Assembly (NCBI GenBank): GCA_036346375.1
Contig: CM070515.1
Span: 7,152,423 to 7,216,422, forward strand
Reading direction: 5' to 3'
Length of the DNA: 64,000 bases
Origin: Guadua angustifolia
Taxonomy: Eukaryota > Streptophyta > Magnoliopsida > Poales > Poaceae
Within the stretch, counting starts at the first letter, position 1, and the number at the start of each line of letters is the position of its first letter. The notes under the pieces are model-generated. The model saw only the letters and a list, made by a program, of their open reading frames with translations. It did no database searches and was not told where the DNA came from. The position numbers and the translations under genes are program-made. This document shows, one piece after another, positions 46,190-56,805 of this stretch.

Positions 46190-47095
46190 AGGGGAAGAGG
46201 ATCTTGCAGCGAAGAGCTACTGCAGCATCCGAGCGGCAGGGCTCGGGGATCTCGCAGCGAAGAGCTACTGCGGCATCCGAGTAGCACGGCTCGAGGGTCT
46301 CGCAGCGAAGAGCCACCGCAGCATCCGAGCAACATGGCTCGGGGATCTCGCAGTGAAGAGCTACTGCGGCATCCGAGCGGCAGGGCTCGGGGACGAGGAT
46401 CTCGCAGCGAAGAGCTACTGCGGCATTCGAGTAGCACGGCTCAAGGACGAGGGTCTCGCAGCGAAGAGCCACCGCGGCATCCGAGCAACATGGCTCGGGG
46501 ATCTCGCAGTGAAGAGCTACTGCGGCATCCAAGCGGCAGGGCTCGGGGATGAGGATCTCGCAATCAAGAGCTATCGCGCATTCGAGCAACAGGCTCGGGA
46601 TCTCGCAGCGAAGAGTTATCGCGCATCCGAGCAACATGGCTCGGGATCTCGCAGTGAAGAGATATCGCGCATCCGAGCGGCAGGGCTCGGGATCTCGCAG
46701 TCAAGAGCTACTGCGGCATCCGAATAACGGGGCTCGGGATCTCGCAGCAAGAGCTACCGCGCATCCGAATAACGCAGGCTCGGGATCTCGCAGCGAAGAG
46801 CTACTGCGCATCCGGCGGCGGGGCTCGGGACCTCGCAGCGAAGAGCTACCGCGCATCCGAAGGCGGGCTCGGGACCTCGCAGCGAAGAGCTACCGCAGAT
46901 CCGAGCAACAGGCTCGGGACCTCGCAGCAAGAGCTACCGCGCATCCGAGCGGCGGGGCTCGGGATCTCGCAGGCAAGAGCTACCGCGGCATCCGGCGCGG
47001 GGCTCGGGATCTCGCAGCGAAGAGCTACTGCGGCATCCGAGCGGCAGGGCTCGGGGACCTCGCAGCGAAGAGCTACTGCGGCATCCCAATCATGA
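46190..47095. repeat. Tandem array 1, about 48-57-bp unit
   Basis: About 17 units have the core 'ctcgcagcgaagagctactg' plus 'cggcatccgag(c/t)' and '(g)gctcggg'. Units vary by small in-frame indels, and the array stays open in frames on both strands because the unit lacks stops. Apparent products are simple repeats and are not called as genes. Confidence 0.9.
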
Positions 47096-47164
47096 GTCAA
47101 GTGCTTGAGGAACTGACAGGCGAGACATGCTCGAACTGCCGCATCCTGGACATGGACTAGACGC

Positions 47165-48255
47165 CCAGGGGAACTAACTGGCGCGGAAGAGACTCGCGCC
47201 CGAGCGAAGGACGTGCTCAGCGCGGAACATGGACATCTCCCGAGCGAAACGCGTGCTCGGGGGAGGACGTGCTCGGCCATGACATGGATGCGCCCCAGCG
47301 AAACACGTGCTCGGGAAGAGACTTCGCGCCGAAGGGCGACGCTTTCGGCGCAGGACATGGATGCCCGAGCAAAACGCGTGTGCTCGGGAAGAGACTCGCG
47401 CCGGCGAAGGACGTGCTTTCGGCCAGGACATGGATGCCCCGAGCGAAACGCGTGCTCGGGAAGAGACTCGCGCGGCGAAGGGCGACGCTTTCAGCGGACA
47501 TGGAGAGCCCGGGCAAACGCGTGCTTTCGGAAGAGACTCGCGCCGAAGCGAAGGACGCGTTTCGGCGAAACATGGATGTACCGAGCTAAACGCGTGCTCG
47601 GGAAGAGACTTCGCGCCGAGCGAAGGACGGCTCGGCCAGGACATGGACAGCCCCGAGCGAAACGCGTGTTCGGGAAGAGACTCGCGCCGAGCGAAGGACG
47701 TGCTTTCAGCGGAACATGGAGAGCCCCGCGAAACGCTGCTTTCGGAAGAGACTTCGCGCCGAGCGGCGACGTGTTTCAACGGGACATCCCGAGCGAAACG
47801 CGTGCTCGGGGAGAGACTTCGCGCCGAGCGAAGGGCGACGGTTCAACGGGACATGGACAGCCCCGAGCGAAACGCGTGCTCGGGGGAAGAGACTCGCGCC
47901 CGAGCGAAGGACGTGCTCAGCGCGGGACATGGACAGCCCCCGAGCGAAACGCGTGCTCGGGGGAAGAGACTCGCGCCCGAGCGAAGGACGTGCTCAGCGC
48001 GGGACATGGAGAGCCCCCGAGCGAAACGCGTGCTCGGGGGAAGAGACTCGCGCCGGCGAAGGACGTGCTTCGGGGAAGAGACTCGCGCCGGCGAAGGGCG
48101 GTTTGCAGGACATCCCGAGCAAACGCTTGCTTTGGGAAGAGACTCGCGCCTGCGAAGGGCGTGCTCGGCCAAGGACATGGATGCCTCCGAGCGAAACGCG
48201 CGTTTCGGGGAAGAGACTCGCGCCGAGCGAAGGACGGCTTCGCCGGGACATGGTC
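47165..48255. repeat. Tandem array 2, about 70-78-bp unit
   Basis: About 14-15 units have the core 'gagcgaaacgcgtgctcggg', 'gaagagactcgcgcc' and 'gcgaaggacgtgctc', then 'ggacatgga'. Open frames of up to 380 codons run through it on the plus strand and others on the minus, all repetitive. It is GC-rich compared with the surrounding DNA. Confidence 0.9.
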
Positions 48256-48397
48256 TCGGTGGCCTTCCGGATCGATCACACCGCCACGCCGCCGGCGTAG
48301 AGCACACGCCGTCGTCCTCCACGCCGCCAAGACGCAGAGGTCTCGATTGACTTGAGAATTCGGCATCCTCGTGATTCTCGCGAAGGACTCGGTCGGT

Positions 48398-48415
48398 CCC
48401 CACGGACGGCGCCAG
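48398..48415 (-). promoter_or_regulatory. Primer-binding site, tRNA-Asp-like
   Basis: On the minus strand TGGCGCCGTCCGTGGGGA lies two bases inside the 5' LTR (48417-49122). It matches the plant tRNA-Asp 3' complement at TGGCGCCGT and GGGGA, with mismatches between. Confidence 0.7.
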
Positions 48416-48416
48416 C

Positions 48417-49122
48417 TGTCGACGATTCGGGACAGGGTCCCCCGCCGAACTTACTTGTTGAATGAGGGATCAACTTAGGGCCCCTTTTCCGCAAGGGTTA
48501 TACGTCTGAGGGTATGCCGAGCTACGGATCGGAATGGATAAGACAATCAGGAAGCACACAGGGGTCGTTTTTTGTCCGTTCGGGCCTCTCACGGAGGAGA
48601 TAACAACCCACGCCCAAAGGATTCACTAATGAGTATGGAGTAGTTACAATGTGCTTGCTCGAAGGAGCCTCGAACTAGCCTAAGGACTCTAGCGAACAAG
48701 CTCTGTGTCTGAGTATGTGTGGTGCCGAAAAGCCAGCCCTCAATACATCGTGCGAGGGGGTATTTATAGGGGATTTACAGAAGACAAGTTACTTATTACA
48801 GGGGCGCCATCAGAGAGGACGTAAGCGGTCAGCGGTCGCGCCACCACGCCGTACCACGCGACGCGGTATACAGCCTTGCAGACCAAGGCGGTGCGGACCG
48901 TGGCAACGCGGATCCCGGCGTCGATCCTCGAGCAGCTGCTTAATGCCACGTCGCTTAGTCATGGGCCCCGAGCTTGGCTTGCTCGGGACATACTTGATGG
49001 GGACGGGTAGCCCCGTGAGCGGCTACACGAAAGTCGGCCTTGCGTGCACCATCCGGGCAAGAGCATAGTCGGTTGGCGCCGGGCTTCGATGGTCGTCTAC
49101 GGGAATTTCCCAATCCCCGACA
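48417..49122 (-). repeat. LTR, 5' copy (element minus-oriented)
   Basis: This is the 706-bp partner of 45372-46068. The primer-binding site lies just inside it, and the right target duplication ATGTG follows at 49123. Confidence 0.9.
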
Positions 49123-49127
49123 ATGTG

Positions 49128-50012
49128 CTTATGCGATGCAACGGAAACTAAATTTGCGATAAAAAATTTATTTGCAAAGAACACTAATCTTATCTGAATA
49201 ATAATGTTCATTCTGAATGTGCAATTGTTAAATGTTTAAATCAATTCATAGAAGCGTACAAATTCCAAGCATCTATTTACAAACTCAAGATTAAAATTAT
49301 CTTTAATTTCACAAACTTAAATAATAACATCATAGCACTTGGGATTGTAAATTTTTAACGCCATAATACGAGATCGATCGATCGACCGAAAGAGGCATCA
49401 CCTGTTGCCCTATGGGTATAAAGGCATTGAAGAGGTAGGCATCATCCGTATGTGGCTGCCACCATCAGCGGCGTGCATGGCTCGTATGTCTTGCTCCGGC
49501 CATACCATAGCCCCACCCTATTAACCAGCTCCACCGCCTCCTCGCCTCCCCCGCGATCACCTCCCTCAACCTATTGACATCATCCACTACGGCGAGCTCT
49601 AGCATGCCGCCAAATTTATCTCATCGCTTCACCACCGGTGACTGCCTCGCATCAGATCGACGAGATCAAGAAGGTCGCCCATTACCTCCGTTCAACCGAT
49701 AAGCTTAACACATTTGCAGGAGAGGCAAGAAGCGGTGGGGTTATATAGATTCAGCAACTGAGGAGATATCTATAGAATCCAGATTAAGAAGTCATCGAAT
49801 AAGGAAGGCAACAAAAAGGAAAGAGGCAAGAAGAGATCAAACTCCATGAATCGGAGCTCTGCTTCCTTCGGAAGAGAATCAATCAATCCAATCTGAAAAG
49901 CACCAGAAATTCTACGACGGCAGGCGGCAGCGGCAGCGCCTTGTCGTAATGGTTTCCAGAAGGAACTTCGAAGTCTGTGTGCTTGATGTATTGATTCCCA
50001 CAGAACCATCTA
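49128..50012. other. No gene recognised
   Basis: Moderately GC-rich in part (49430-49700), with open frames that I cannot assign. It may be a remnant of the locus that also contains 50676 onward, interrupted by the hAT element. Confidence 0.35.
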
Positions 50013-50020
50013 GCTGGATG

Positions 50021-50667
50021 TAGGGCTGGAAACAAGTCGAGCCGGGCCAGGCTCGGTGCGGCTCGGTCACATGGCGAGCCGAGCCAGGCTCAGCTCAGCC
50101 CTGAGGCGAGCCCAAAAAATCTTCTCGGCTCAGCTCGAGGTCGGCTCATCGGCTCGTCGAGCCAGACCAGTTTTTTTTGAAGTTTTAGTATAAAACTTCA
50201 AAAATGACCAAACAACATAGCTTTCAAGTAATAAAGTCAAGATATTACTAACAAAAAACAAAATTTCAACATAGCATATCACAGGTCAGTCAAAGAAAAA
50301 GAAATTGCATTTGCATTCATCGTCAAGAGTCCAAGAAATTGCATTCAAAATTAGTAAACACTGACATTGCATTCATAATTAGTAAACCTAGAGGTTCAAT
50401 AGAACAATTAGTAAACAGAAACATTAACATTGCATCATCAAGAGTTCAAGAATTCAGAATTCAGAACATATCGTTTAGGGTTTTGCTCATGTGGGCTAAT
50501 TGGGCCGAGCCAACAAGTGGCTCGCGAGCCGAGCTGGCCCGCTGAAAAAACGAGCCAAAAAATAGACTCGGCTCGGGCTCGCTCCGAGCCGCGAGCCTGG
50601 CCAAGCCGAGCTGAGCCTGGCCGAGCCCGAGCCGAGCTACGAGCCACGAGCCAAATTTCCAGCCCTA
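50021..50667. mobile_element. Short hAT element (gagccgagc type), perfect 8-bp TSD
   Basis: It starts TAGGGCTGGAAACAAGTCGA and ends AAATTTCCAGCCCTA, with GCTGGATG on both sides (50013-50020, 50668-50675). The subterminal regions are dense in GAGCC/GGCTC. The AT-rich core is non-coding. Total length is 647 bp. Confidence 0.9.
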
Positions 50668-50943
50668 GCTGGATGCTAGCATCGGAGAGAGAGAAGGAGC
50701 CATGGCCATGGCCTCCTTCCAGATCATTTCCTGCCCACTTGAATCTCCTGTATTGCTTCTTTCTCTCTTTCTCCTGTATGTGTATGAGACTTCTTCTCCT
50801 CTTTCTCTTCCTACGTCTTTTCATGTATGTCTTCTATGATGGACATAAGGGTGGCCAAACTCAGACATGTGAGTACTCAGCCTCTATGATGCGGTGCCTT
50901 GTGATATCTGGGATTGGCAGGTGATTTGATTATGCAATTTTTG

Positions 50944-51195
50944 CTTTTTAATCTCCGTATTTCCACCCGAATGAGATATCATAAGATAGGATTTCCATGT
51001 TATGGGATATGGTGAGTATATCCTTCCATCCAAGCGGGATATGATAAGGAAACTCTTCCATTTTATATGAGATATGAATAAAATCCTTGCATTGTAAGGA
51101 GATGTTATTAGGAATATTTTCATAAAATAGGGATATGCTAAAATAATATTTCCATTGCAAAGAATATATGATAAAATCTTTCCATTAAGAGGATA
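50944..51195. repeat. Minisatellite, about 35-bp unit
   Basis: About seven imperfect units carry '(g)ggatatg(a/g)t(a/g)a' followed by 'tccttccat'. AT-rich, with no gene. Confidence 0.6.
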
Positions 51196-52764
51196 TTTGA
51201 AGCTTTTTTCGCGAGGCGCGCGGCGTGGGGGGTGGGGCTTGTGGAGAACGAACCGCTGCCACCAAGTCGTAATTACTTACGATGGTTATATACATGAAAT
51301 TCTGACAGAAAATAAGATAATATGTATTATTAAACTGCCTTTATCTTTGTTTTCCAACCATCAGTTGCAGTTGTTAGATAATCTTGATTTAGGTCCAATT
51401 CAGAGTTCTAGTTTCATTAGGTGCATGATGTATGCTGATTTGCTTTCTTGTTTTGGAGTTCATTTTCGAGTCTTAGTCATGTTGTATAAATATATGGCCA
51501 AGGTGCAGAAAATGTATTACACCACCAAACGAAAACCCCTCGTATCTCTATGTTGATTGGTTTGCATGCCTCATGAGATTAACTAATTGAACAAATGACT
51601 TATCTGTAACGATTTCCATGTTGTTCGCCTCCTATCGAATGAAATGGTGAACGTCAAAACAGATTGTCAGATTCCATGTTAGCCTGATGTTTTGCATCAA
51701 AACAGATTTCATGCTGACAACAAAGACATCAAAGCAGATTCCATGTTGTTAGCCTGATGCTGTTAATCCTTCCCCAATTCATTTCGTATTGCTTCAATAC
51801 TTTTGTGTTGTCACTTATGATAATCTATAGCTTGATCTATGGTTACTGATCATATGCAGAATGGCGTGGCATAGCTATCTATAGGATGGATGCTTCTTAT
51901 GAGGAAATTTTGGTCTTTATCTAGTTTTCTTTTCTCTCAATGAAAAGAAGAAATTTTGGTGATTCTGTGGGTTGTGGTAGTTTTGGGAATAAAGTGGGGC
52001 AAAAAATGGAACACTTTTAATTATGTTCCTTGCCTTGTCAATTTTCTGGTGCTGTGATGTCACATAAGCTCACTTGTGGGACTTTAGTCAAAATTAGCCA
52101 ACTTGAGTCACGAGTATAAATGAAATTTGTTTTTTCTATAAGGAAATTAATGCAAGACATAGTCTAATTTCTCGTAGAATGAGGAGCATTAGCTTCATTC
52201 TTAGAGGTTGCGAAGGAACTGACTTTTTAGCTTGTGTATTAGTGTAGTCGTTATGCTCTGAGAGAAAAATGTAATTCATAGAGAAGTCTAGTAGCATGCC
52301 GCGCGCAACTCAACGTGTAATTTTCATTCATTTTGCCCCCTTATCAACCTTGCAGATTACATTTTTTACTTCCAAAATTTTATATAGTGCCTTCTCGTGT
52401 GCAACCTTAGTCATAGCTTTCATTTTTTACTTCCAAAGATGTATATTTGAAATGAACCCATAAATGGTACTTAATTAGTAGATTGATCTTTGTTATTGGT
52501 TTCATTGAGTTGAATTTTACTAACCAATAATCTAGCGCTTCAACATGGTGATGATAAATTAACAAGATTACATCATGACAAAATCTTCTTGCATACAATA
52601 GTTTCATGGTGAGTATTCAAGCATTCTGCGGTATGTTGTGTTATAGCGTGATTTGGGACGTTTGTTTAGAACTAGAGGGAGATTTGTGACTTTATGTCCC
52701 TGGTGTGATTGCCTGTGTTTGCAAGCAGTTCTTTTATGACTAACCACTTTCTATTTGGTATCAG
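51196..52764. other. No gene recognised; intron-like spacer
   Basis: T-rich sequence with no family resemblance. It ends with an acceptor-like 'ctatttggtatcag' at 52751-52764, directly before the isomerase exon fragment. Confidence 0.35.
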
Positions 52765-52872
52765 GTTGATCCAGACTTTAACCTTGTGAAAGGGCGGGGT
52801 GGTGCCCTTCTCCGGGAGAAGATGGTCAAGGCTGCATCAGACAAGTACATTCAAGAAAGATTGCAGGGTTAA
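52765..52872 (+). pseudogene. Ribose-5-phosphate isomerase exon fragment
   Basis: A 35-codon frame following a TATCAG acceptor-like site reads 'DFNLVKGRGGALLREKM' and then 'VKAASDKYI'. This matches the conserved core of plant RpiA-type ribose-5-phosphate isomerase (the GADEVDP..NLVKGRGGALLREK region), an enzyme of the Calvin and pentose-phosphate pathways. After that the frame runs out of homology ('QERLQG', stop at 52870). The flanking parts of the enzyme are not visible nearby, so this is a gene fragment, perhaps transposon-captured. Confidence 0.75.
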
Positions 52873-53154
52873 TGAGCTACACCTAAGAGCATTGATTCAT
52901 CTCATTGGGGTTGCTTCAGGAGTTCAGACGTTGTTTATGATTTTTTTTTGAACAATGGCTGAATCTATGCTGTTCTTGTATGGCTTTATCTTAATTTTTC
53001 ATGCTTGGATCTATTAATCAGAATGCCCAAATGATCTAGAATTCATTGAGTTGAGTTAATGTTTGACAATGCTTGAGTTAATGTTATGTGCAATATTTAC
53101 GAGGGGAATACCCAAATAGAATACCAAAGTTTTTACAAGGGAAAATAAATCCGG

Positions 53155-53285
53155 ATGTATTCAAGTAATTTTTTTGTGCCCATAATTTTACAAGTGTAAA
53201 ATATTTACCGGTGTAAAAAATTCAAGTGATTTTTTTGTGCCTATAATTTTACAAGTATAAAATATTTACCGGTGTAAAAAATCTC
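53155..53285 (+). repeat. Tandem duplication, about 63-bp unit
   Basis: The phrase 'ttcaagt(a/g)atttttttgtgcc' through 'atttaccggtgtaaaaaat' occurs twice in a row with two or three differences. Confidence 0.9.
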
Positions 53286-53368
53286 AAAGCTCACAAGTAG
53301 GCCCTTAGCGGTGTTTCTCATCTTTCATGTTAGTTAGTGGTTCTCTCTGACTTGATTGCACCTATGTG

Positions 53369-55061
53369 TAGGGGTGCAATCGGATCGGATATTTTCCGAC
53401 CGACCGACCGACCGGATGTGTTCGGATCGGATTCGGATAATTTTTTCGGATATTTTTCGGATTCGGATTCGGTTTCGGATAATTTATTTCGGATTCGGTT
53501 TCGGATTCAGTAGATAACTATCCGTCGGATCGAAATATTCCGAACATTTTTTCGGATATATCCGGTTTTATTTTTTCGGATATCCGACGACCGGTTACAT
53601 TTATACTTCTAAACTCTAAAGTTCTAACCCTAGTGCTGCAGTCCCCAGACTCCTCCGTGTCCCCGTCTCACCCGCCACCGGGCTTCTCGCCGGCCGCCGC
53701 CGCTCAGGCTTCCAGCCGCCGCCGCCGCTTACTCCACCGCCGAGCCTCCCGCGCGGCCCTCCTGCCGCCGCCCTCTCCCGTCCACTCCTCCAAGCTCCAG
53801 ACCTCCAGATCTCCAGGCTCCAGACCTCCCGTCGTCACACGAGCTCCGGACCTCCACGAACAGACCTCCACGACCGGGTCGCCGCCTCTCCCTCCAGACT
53901 CTAGACCTCCCCTCCCGCACAAGAGCCGCTTGCTGTCGGGTCGCCGACTTGAGCATCCTCAGCCTCAGCGGCTTCCGTCGACAGCAGCTTTGTCCTTTGG
54001 GCTTTGGTTGGTGGAAGCACTTCTGTCCTCCCATGCTGAGCTGCTAATCTCACATACAAAATGCCCCTGTTCTTGGTTATTAGCGCCACGCCATGCTCTG
54101 ATTTCCTTGATAGTTCATAAGTAGTATATGCACATTTTGTTTCCTTTGTCTTATGTTTTGCTGTTCATTTTAGAAATTGCCTCGAGTTATTTTTTGACAT
54201 TCTTATCTACAGGTAATTGTAGATATTGACAAAGATGGTGTACAAGAAATGGTGATTGTTGTATCCTAGCTACTACTGTGACCACGAGTAAGGCCAATTT
54301 CTCTGCTACCGATGCATTCTGTGTGTGTTGCTCATGACTTATTTTAAAAATCAGAACCCTTTTATCCTCCTTGATTATGGTTGGTTGGTTGATGATGGTG
54401 CTTTACAATTAGTCTCAGTTAGATTGTACCTTTGATTCTTTGACTCAGTTGATTTGCTTTGTAAATAACATCGCCAGCTTTGCCATGCTTTAAGTTATGC
54501 ACATGTTGCTGCCAATTTTGCCGAAATATATGCATGGTACTTGTGCAGCTGTGCTGAAGCTTCTTACTTAGTTTACCTCGGAGAATTCTTTAATCTAGAA
54601 TCCTGCTTAGATCCTTTAGTTAAAGATTCTACCAGTCTGGCTTCATTTTGTGCTTTTACTATTTTTTTACTGACTGATTCGGAACATTGACCTACTGTTG
54701 GTGAATTCTCTCCGGTATTGTTAATGCAAGGATGTAAAACTTGTTTTAGTCTTTCAAAGGACATGTGAAAATAACCTAAGCTAATGGAGTTACTTATCCA
54801 GTTACTTATCCTTAGCTCATTAAATCCTAATGATTGTGTTTTTTGTGTTCAAACTAGTTGTTGCTTTGCTTTATGTTTTTGCGCGTTATTCGATAAAAAT
54901 TATTCGATACCGTATCGATTCCGCTCCGTATTCGTTTCGAATCCGTGACCGATATTATCCGTGCCGTATTCGTATCCGGTACTATCCGAATCCGACAAAA
55001 AATATGGTTTAGAATATGGAAAGAGCGATATCCGACCGAATCCGAGCCGATTGCACCCCTA
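53369..55061 (+). mobile_element. Non-autonomous hAT transposon, 1693 bp, perfect 8-bp TSD
   Basis: It starts TAGGGGTGCAATCGGATCGG and ends GAGCCGATTGCACCCCTA. CCTATGTG is duplicated at 53361-53368 and 55062-55069. Both subterminal regions are rich in TTCGGAT/ATCCGAA. Inside, a C-rich block (53630-54110) followed by a TCTACAG|GTAATTG junction near 54213 looks like a transposon leader exon plus intron, but no transposase domain is visible. Confidence 0.9.
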
Positions 55062-55069
55062 CCTATGTG

Positions 55070-55897
55070 TGTGTGCAACACAAAAATATGTACAGTGTAT
55101 GTCATGGACCGTGCCCCACGGCCCAGGTAGGGCTCGTCGCGGCCACAGGCCTCAGCCTCACGGAGAAACGTGCCGCGAGATGGGACAGTGGTCCGGCACT
55201 TCGGCCACCTCTTCCCCCTGGGAGACGGTGATGGGAAGAAGATGGCAGAGCCCGAGTGCCATCACAACTGCGTGTGCTGCGCGCGACCCGAGCCTCCGTC
55301 GGGAAATATTGCTATCGGGGTCAGGTCATAACCTTGTGATACGTGGGCTCTAGGCTGTTGACGTTTTAGACCGTGGGAATGCTGGCCTGCTGGGTGCTTT
55401 GCCGCATGCCGCTCAGCTGTAGGGGTTAGTCTTGTTATTTACCGGTGTCAGAGCTAATATTTAGCATATGAGTATAATAGTCTAGCAGAAAGTCGCCCCA
55501 GCGGGAGCTCCGGATGCCAGGCCGCCGGTAGCCGACGGCAACTGCAGGCTACTCGAGCGATTCCGGAGTAACGGTAGCGTAGGCCATTCAGAATGACAGG
55601 ATAGATTACTATTCTGACCTATGTGTACGTACAACTACAAGCATATATACATTGTCATATTTAACGAGACAATGCAAATTTCAATTGGATGGGTGATGGA
55701 TTACTGTTCCCTCGAGTGTAACAGAGAGTAGCATCCTAGAACACGTGCGGCCTGACTGAATAAATTTAACCAAAGATGTTGTCTAAAATATTAGTTTGGA
55801 CACATAGAAACGCCTTAGGATTTGTGTTTCGATTCGTACTCCGATGAACCTACTGGCACCACAGGAGGAGACAGCGGAGGCGACAGCTAAAGCCTAT
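55070..55897. other. No gene recognised
   Basis: Contains a GC-rich patch (55100-55350) and mixed sequence with no recognised family. Confidence 0.35.
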
Positions 55898-56052
55898 GGC
55901 GTGTTTGGTTCTCTGACGCTGTTCCGCTGCTCGCCGAGTCGGCCCGCGGGAACGGCGCGCGCTGCGCTTTCTCCGCGTCGGCGCCACTCGACAATTCGGC
56001 CGTGCGTGCATGCGATGGGCCAGCCCGCAGAAGCGGGCAGTAACCAAACGCC
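55898..56052. mobile_element. Small MITE with GGCGTTTGGTT-type ends (possible)
   Basis: The inverted ends GGCGTGTTTGGTTCTCTG and GGCGTTTGGTTACTGCCC (reverse complement) enclose a GC-rich 155-bp segment. The target duplication is unclear. Confidence 0.45.
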
Positions 56053-56211
56053 AGCAACAACGCGGTCAATGCATGAATCGAGCTCTGACACAAGGAAGAA
56101 GGGCGTTGGGAGGTACCGACAGATGTGGCGGCAACGCTGGCAGAGAAAAAGGAAGTAGTGTGGGCTGTGTGGCCGTGATGATCAGCAGAACAAGAAAAAC
56201 CTACTATGTTA

Positions 56212-56467
56212 CTCTCTTCGCTTATAAATAATTATCATTTTAAACATCGATATAGTCCTAAATCTCAACTTTGATAACTAATTTATATTATAACATATTT
56301 CAAAAATCCAATAAAATTGTAATATTATGAAATTATGTTTTGAGATGAATCTAGCATATGATTTTCATGCACCCAATCTAAATATTTAAAATGATATCGA
56401 TAAATAATATTTCAAAGGTTTGACTACACATATCTCAAACCAATAAGTTTCTGTAAACTGGAGGGAG
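56212..56467. mobile_element. Stowaway MITE, 256 bp
   Basis: It is flanked by TA on both sides. The inverted ends are CTCTCTTCGCTTATAAATAA and CTCCCTCCAGTTTACAG. The AT-rich interior includes 'ctcaactttgataactaat', typical of Poaceae Stowaways. Confidence 0.8.
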
Positions 56468-56559
56468 TAACACAGCATGTGATCCATTAATGCACAAAGC
56501 AACCATTAATTGAAGTCCACAAAACGTATTGTACCTCCTTACGATCACTGGAGATAATA

Positions 56560-56800
56560 TAGAGGAGATTGCTCACTTTGTTTAGAAAAAAATAATCATC
56601 TTGCATACTGTCATATTTTTTAGGAGGTTAGTGTTTTCTTGAATAAATCACTTTGCTCAAGAACTCAAAGTGAAAGATCCAAGGGATTCATCCTCTCCCA
56701 TTAAAAATATGTGCTAGATTTACGTCAAGTATTAGACTGTTTTGATGCCGACCCACCACCACTCCAATTGAATAAAACCATCGGTTGAGAAGTGATGGAG
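56560..56800. repeat. Low-copy repeat, left part (partner of 18640-19200)
   Basis: This is homologous to 18640-18699 plus 19015-19200. The repeat resumes at 61175-61310 after the solo LTR. Confidence 0.75.
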
Positions 56801-56805
56801 GGACA

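Larger units (their letters stand above)
45372..49122 (-). mobile_element. Non-autonomous LTR retrotransposon with tandem-array interior
   Basis: Two direct LTRs (45372-46068, 48417-49122) begin TGTCGACGATTCGGGACAGG and end CCAATCCCCGACA. The target duplication ATGTG is perfect (45367-45371, 49123-49127). On the minus strand, two bases after the LTR, a primer-binding site TGGCGCCGTCCGTGGGGA (48398-48415) resembles the complement of tRNA-Asp, so the element is minus-oriented. The 2.35 kb interior has no gag or pol; it consists of two tandem arrays (46190-47095, 47165-48255) and a short unique segment. The LTRs are roughly 90-95% alike with several indels. It must rely on a partner for replication if it moves. 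Confidence 0.9.

Noticed and set aside
46149..47160. Repeat-rich open frames of 192 and 203 codons; also the idea of a CRISPR array
   Set aside because: The array is head-to-tail repeats without unique spacers, lies inside an LTR retrotransposon, and the genome is plant nuclear.
47213..48355. 380-codon plus-strand open frame (and several overlapping ones)
   Set aside because: It runs through tandem array 2 of the LTR element, is purely repetitive, and similar-length frames exist in other registers and on the minus strand. No protein family fits.
53633..54124. 163-codon Ser/Pro/Arg-rich frame
   Set aside because: It lies in the GC-rich leader block of the hAT element 53369-55061 and has no family resemblance.
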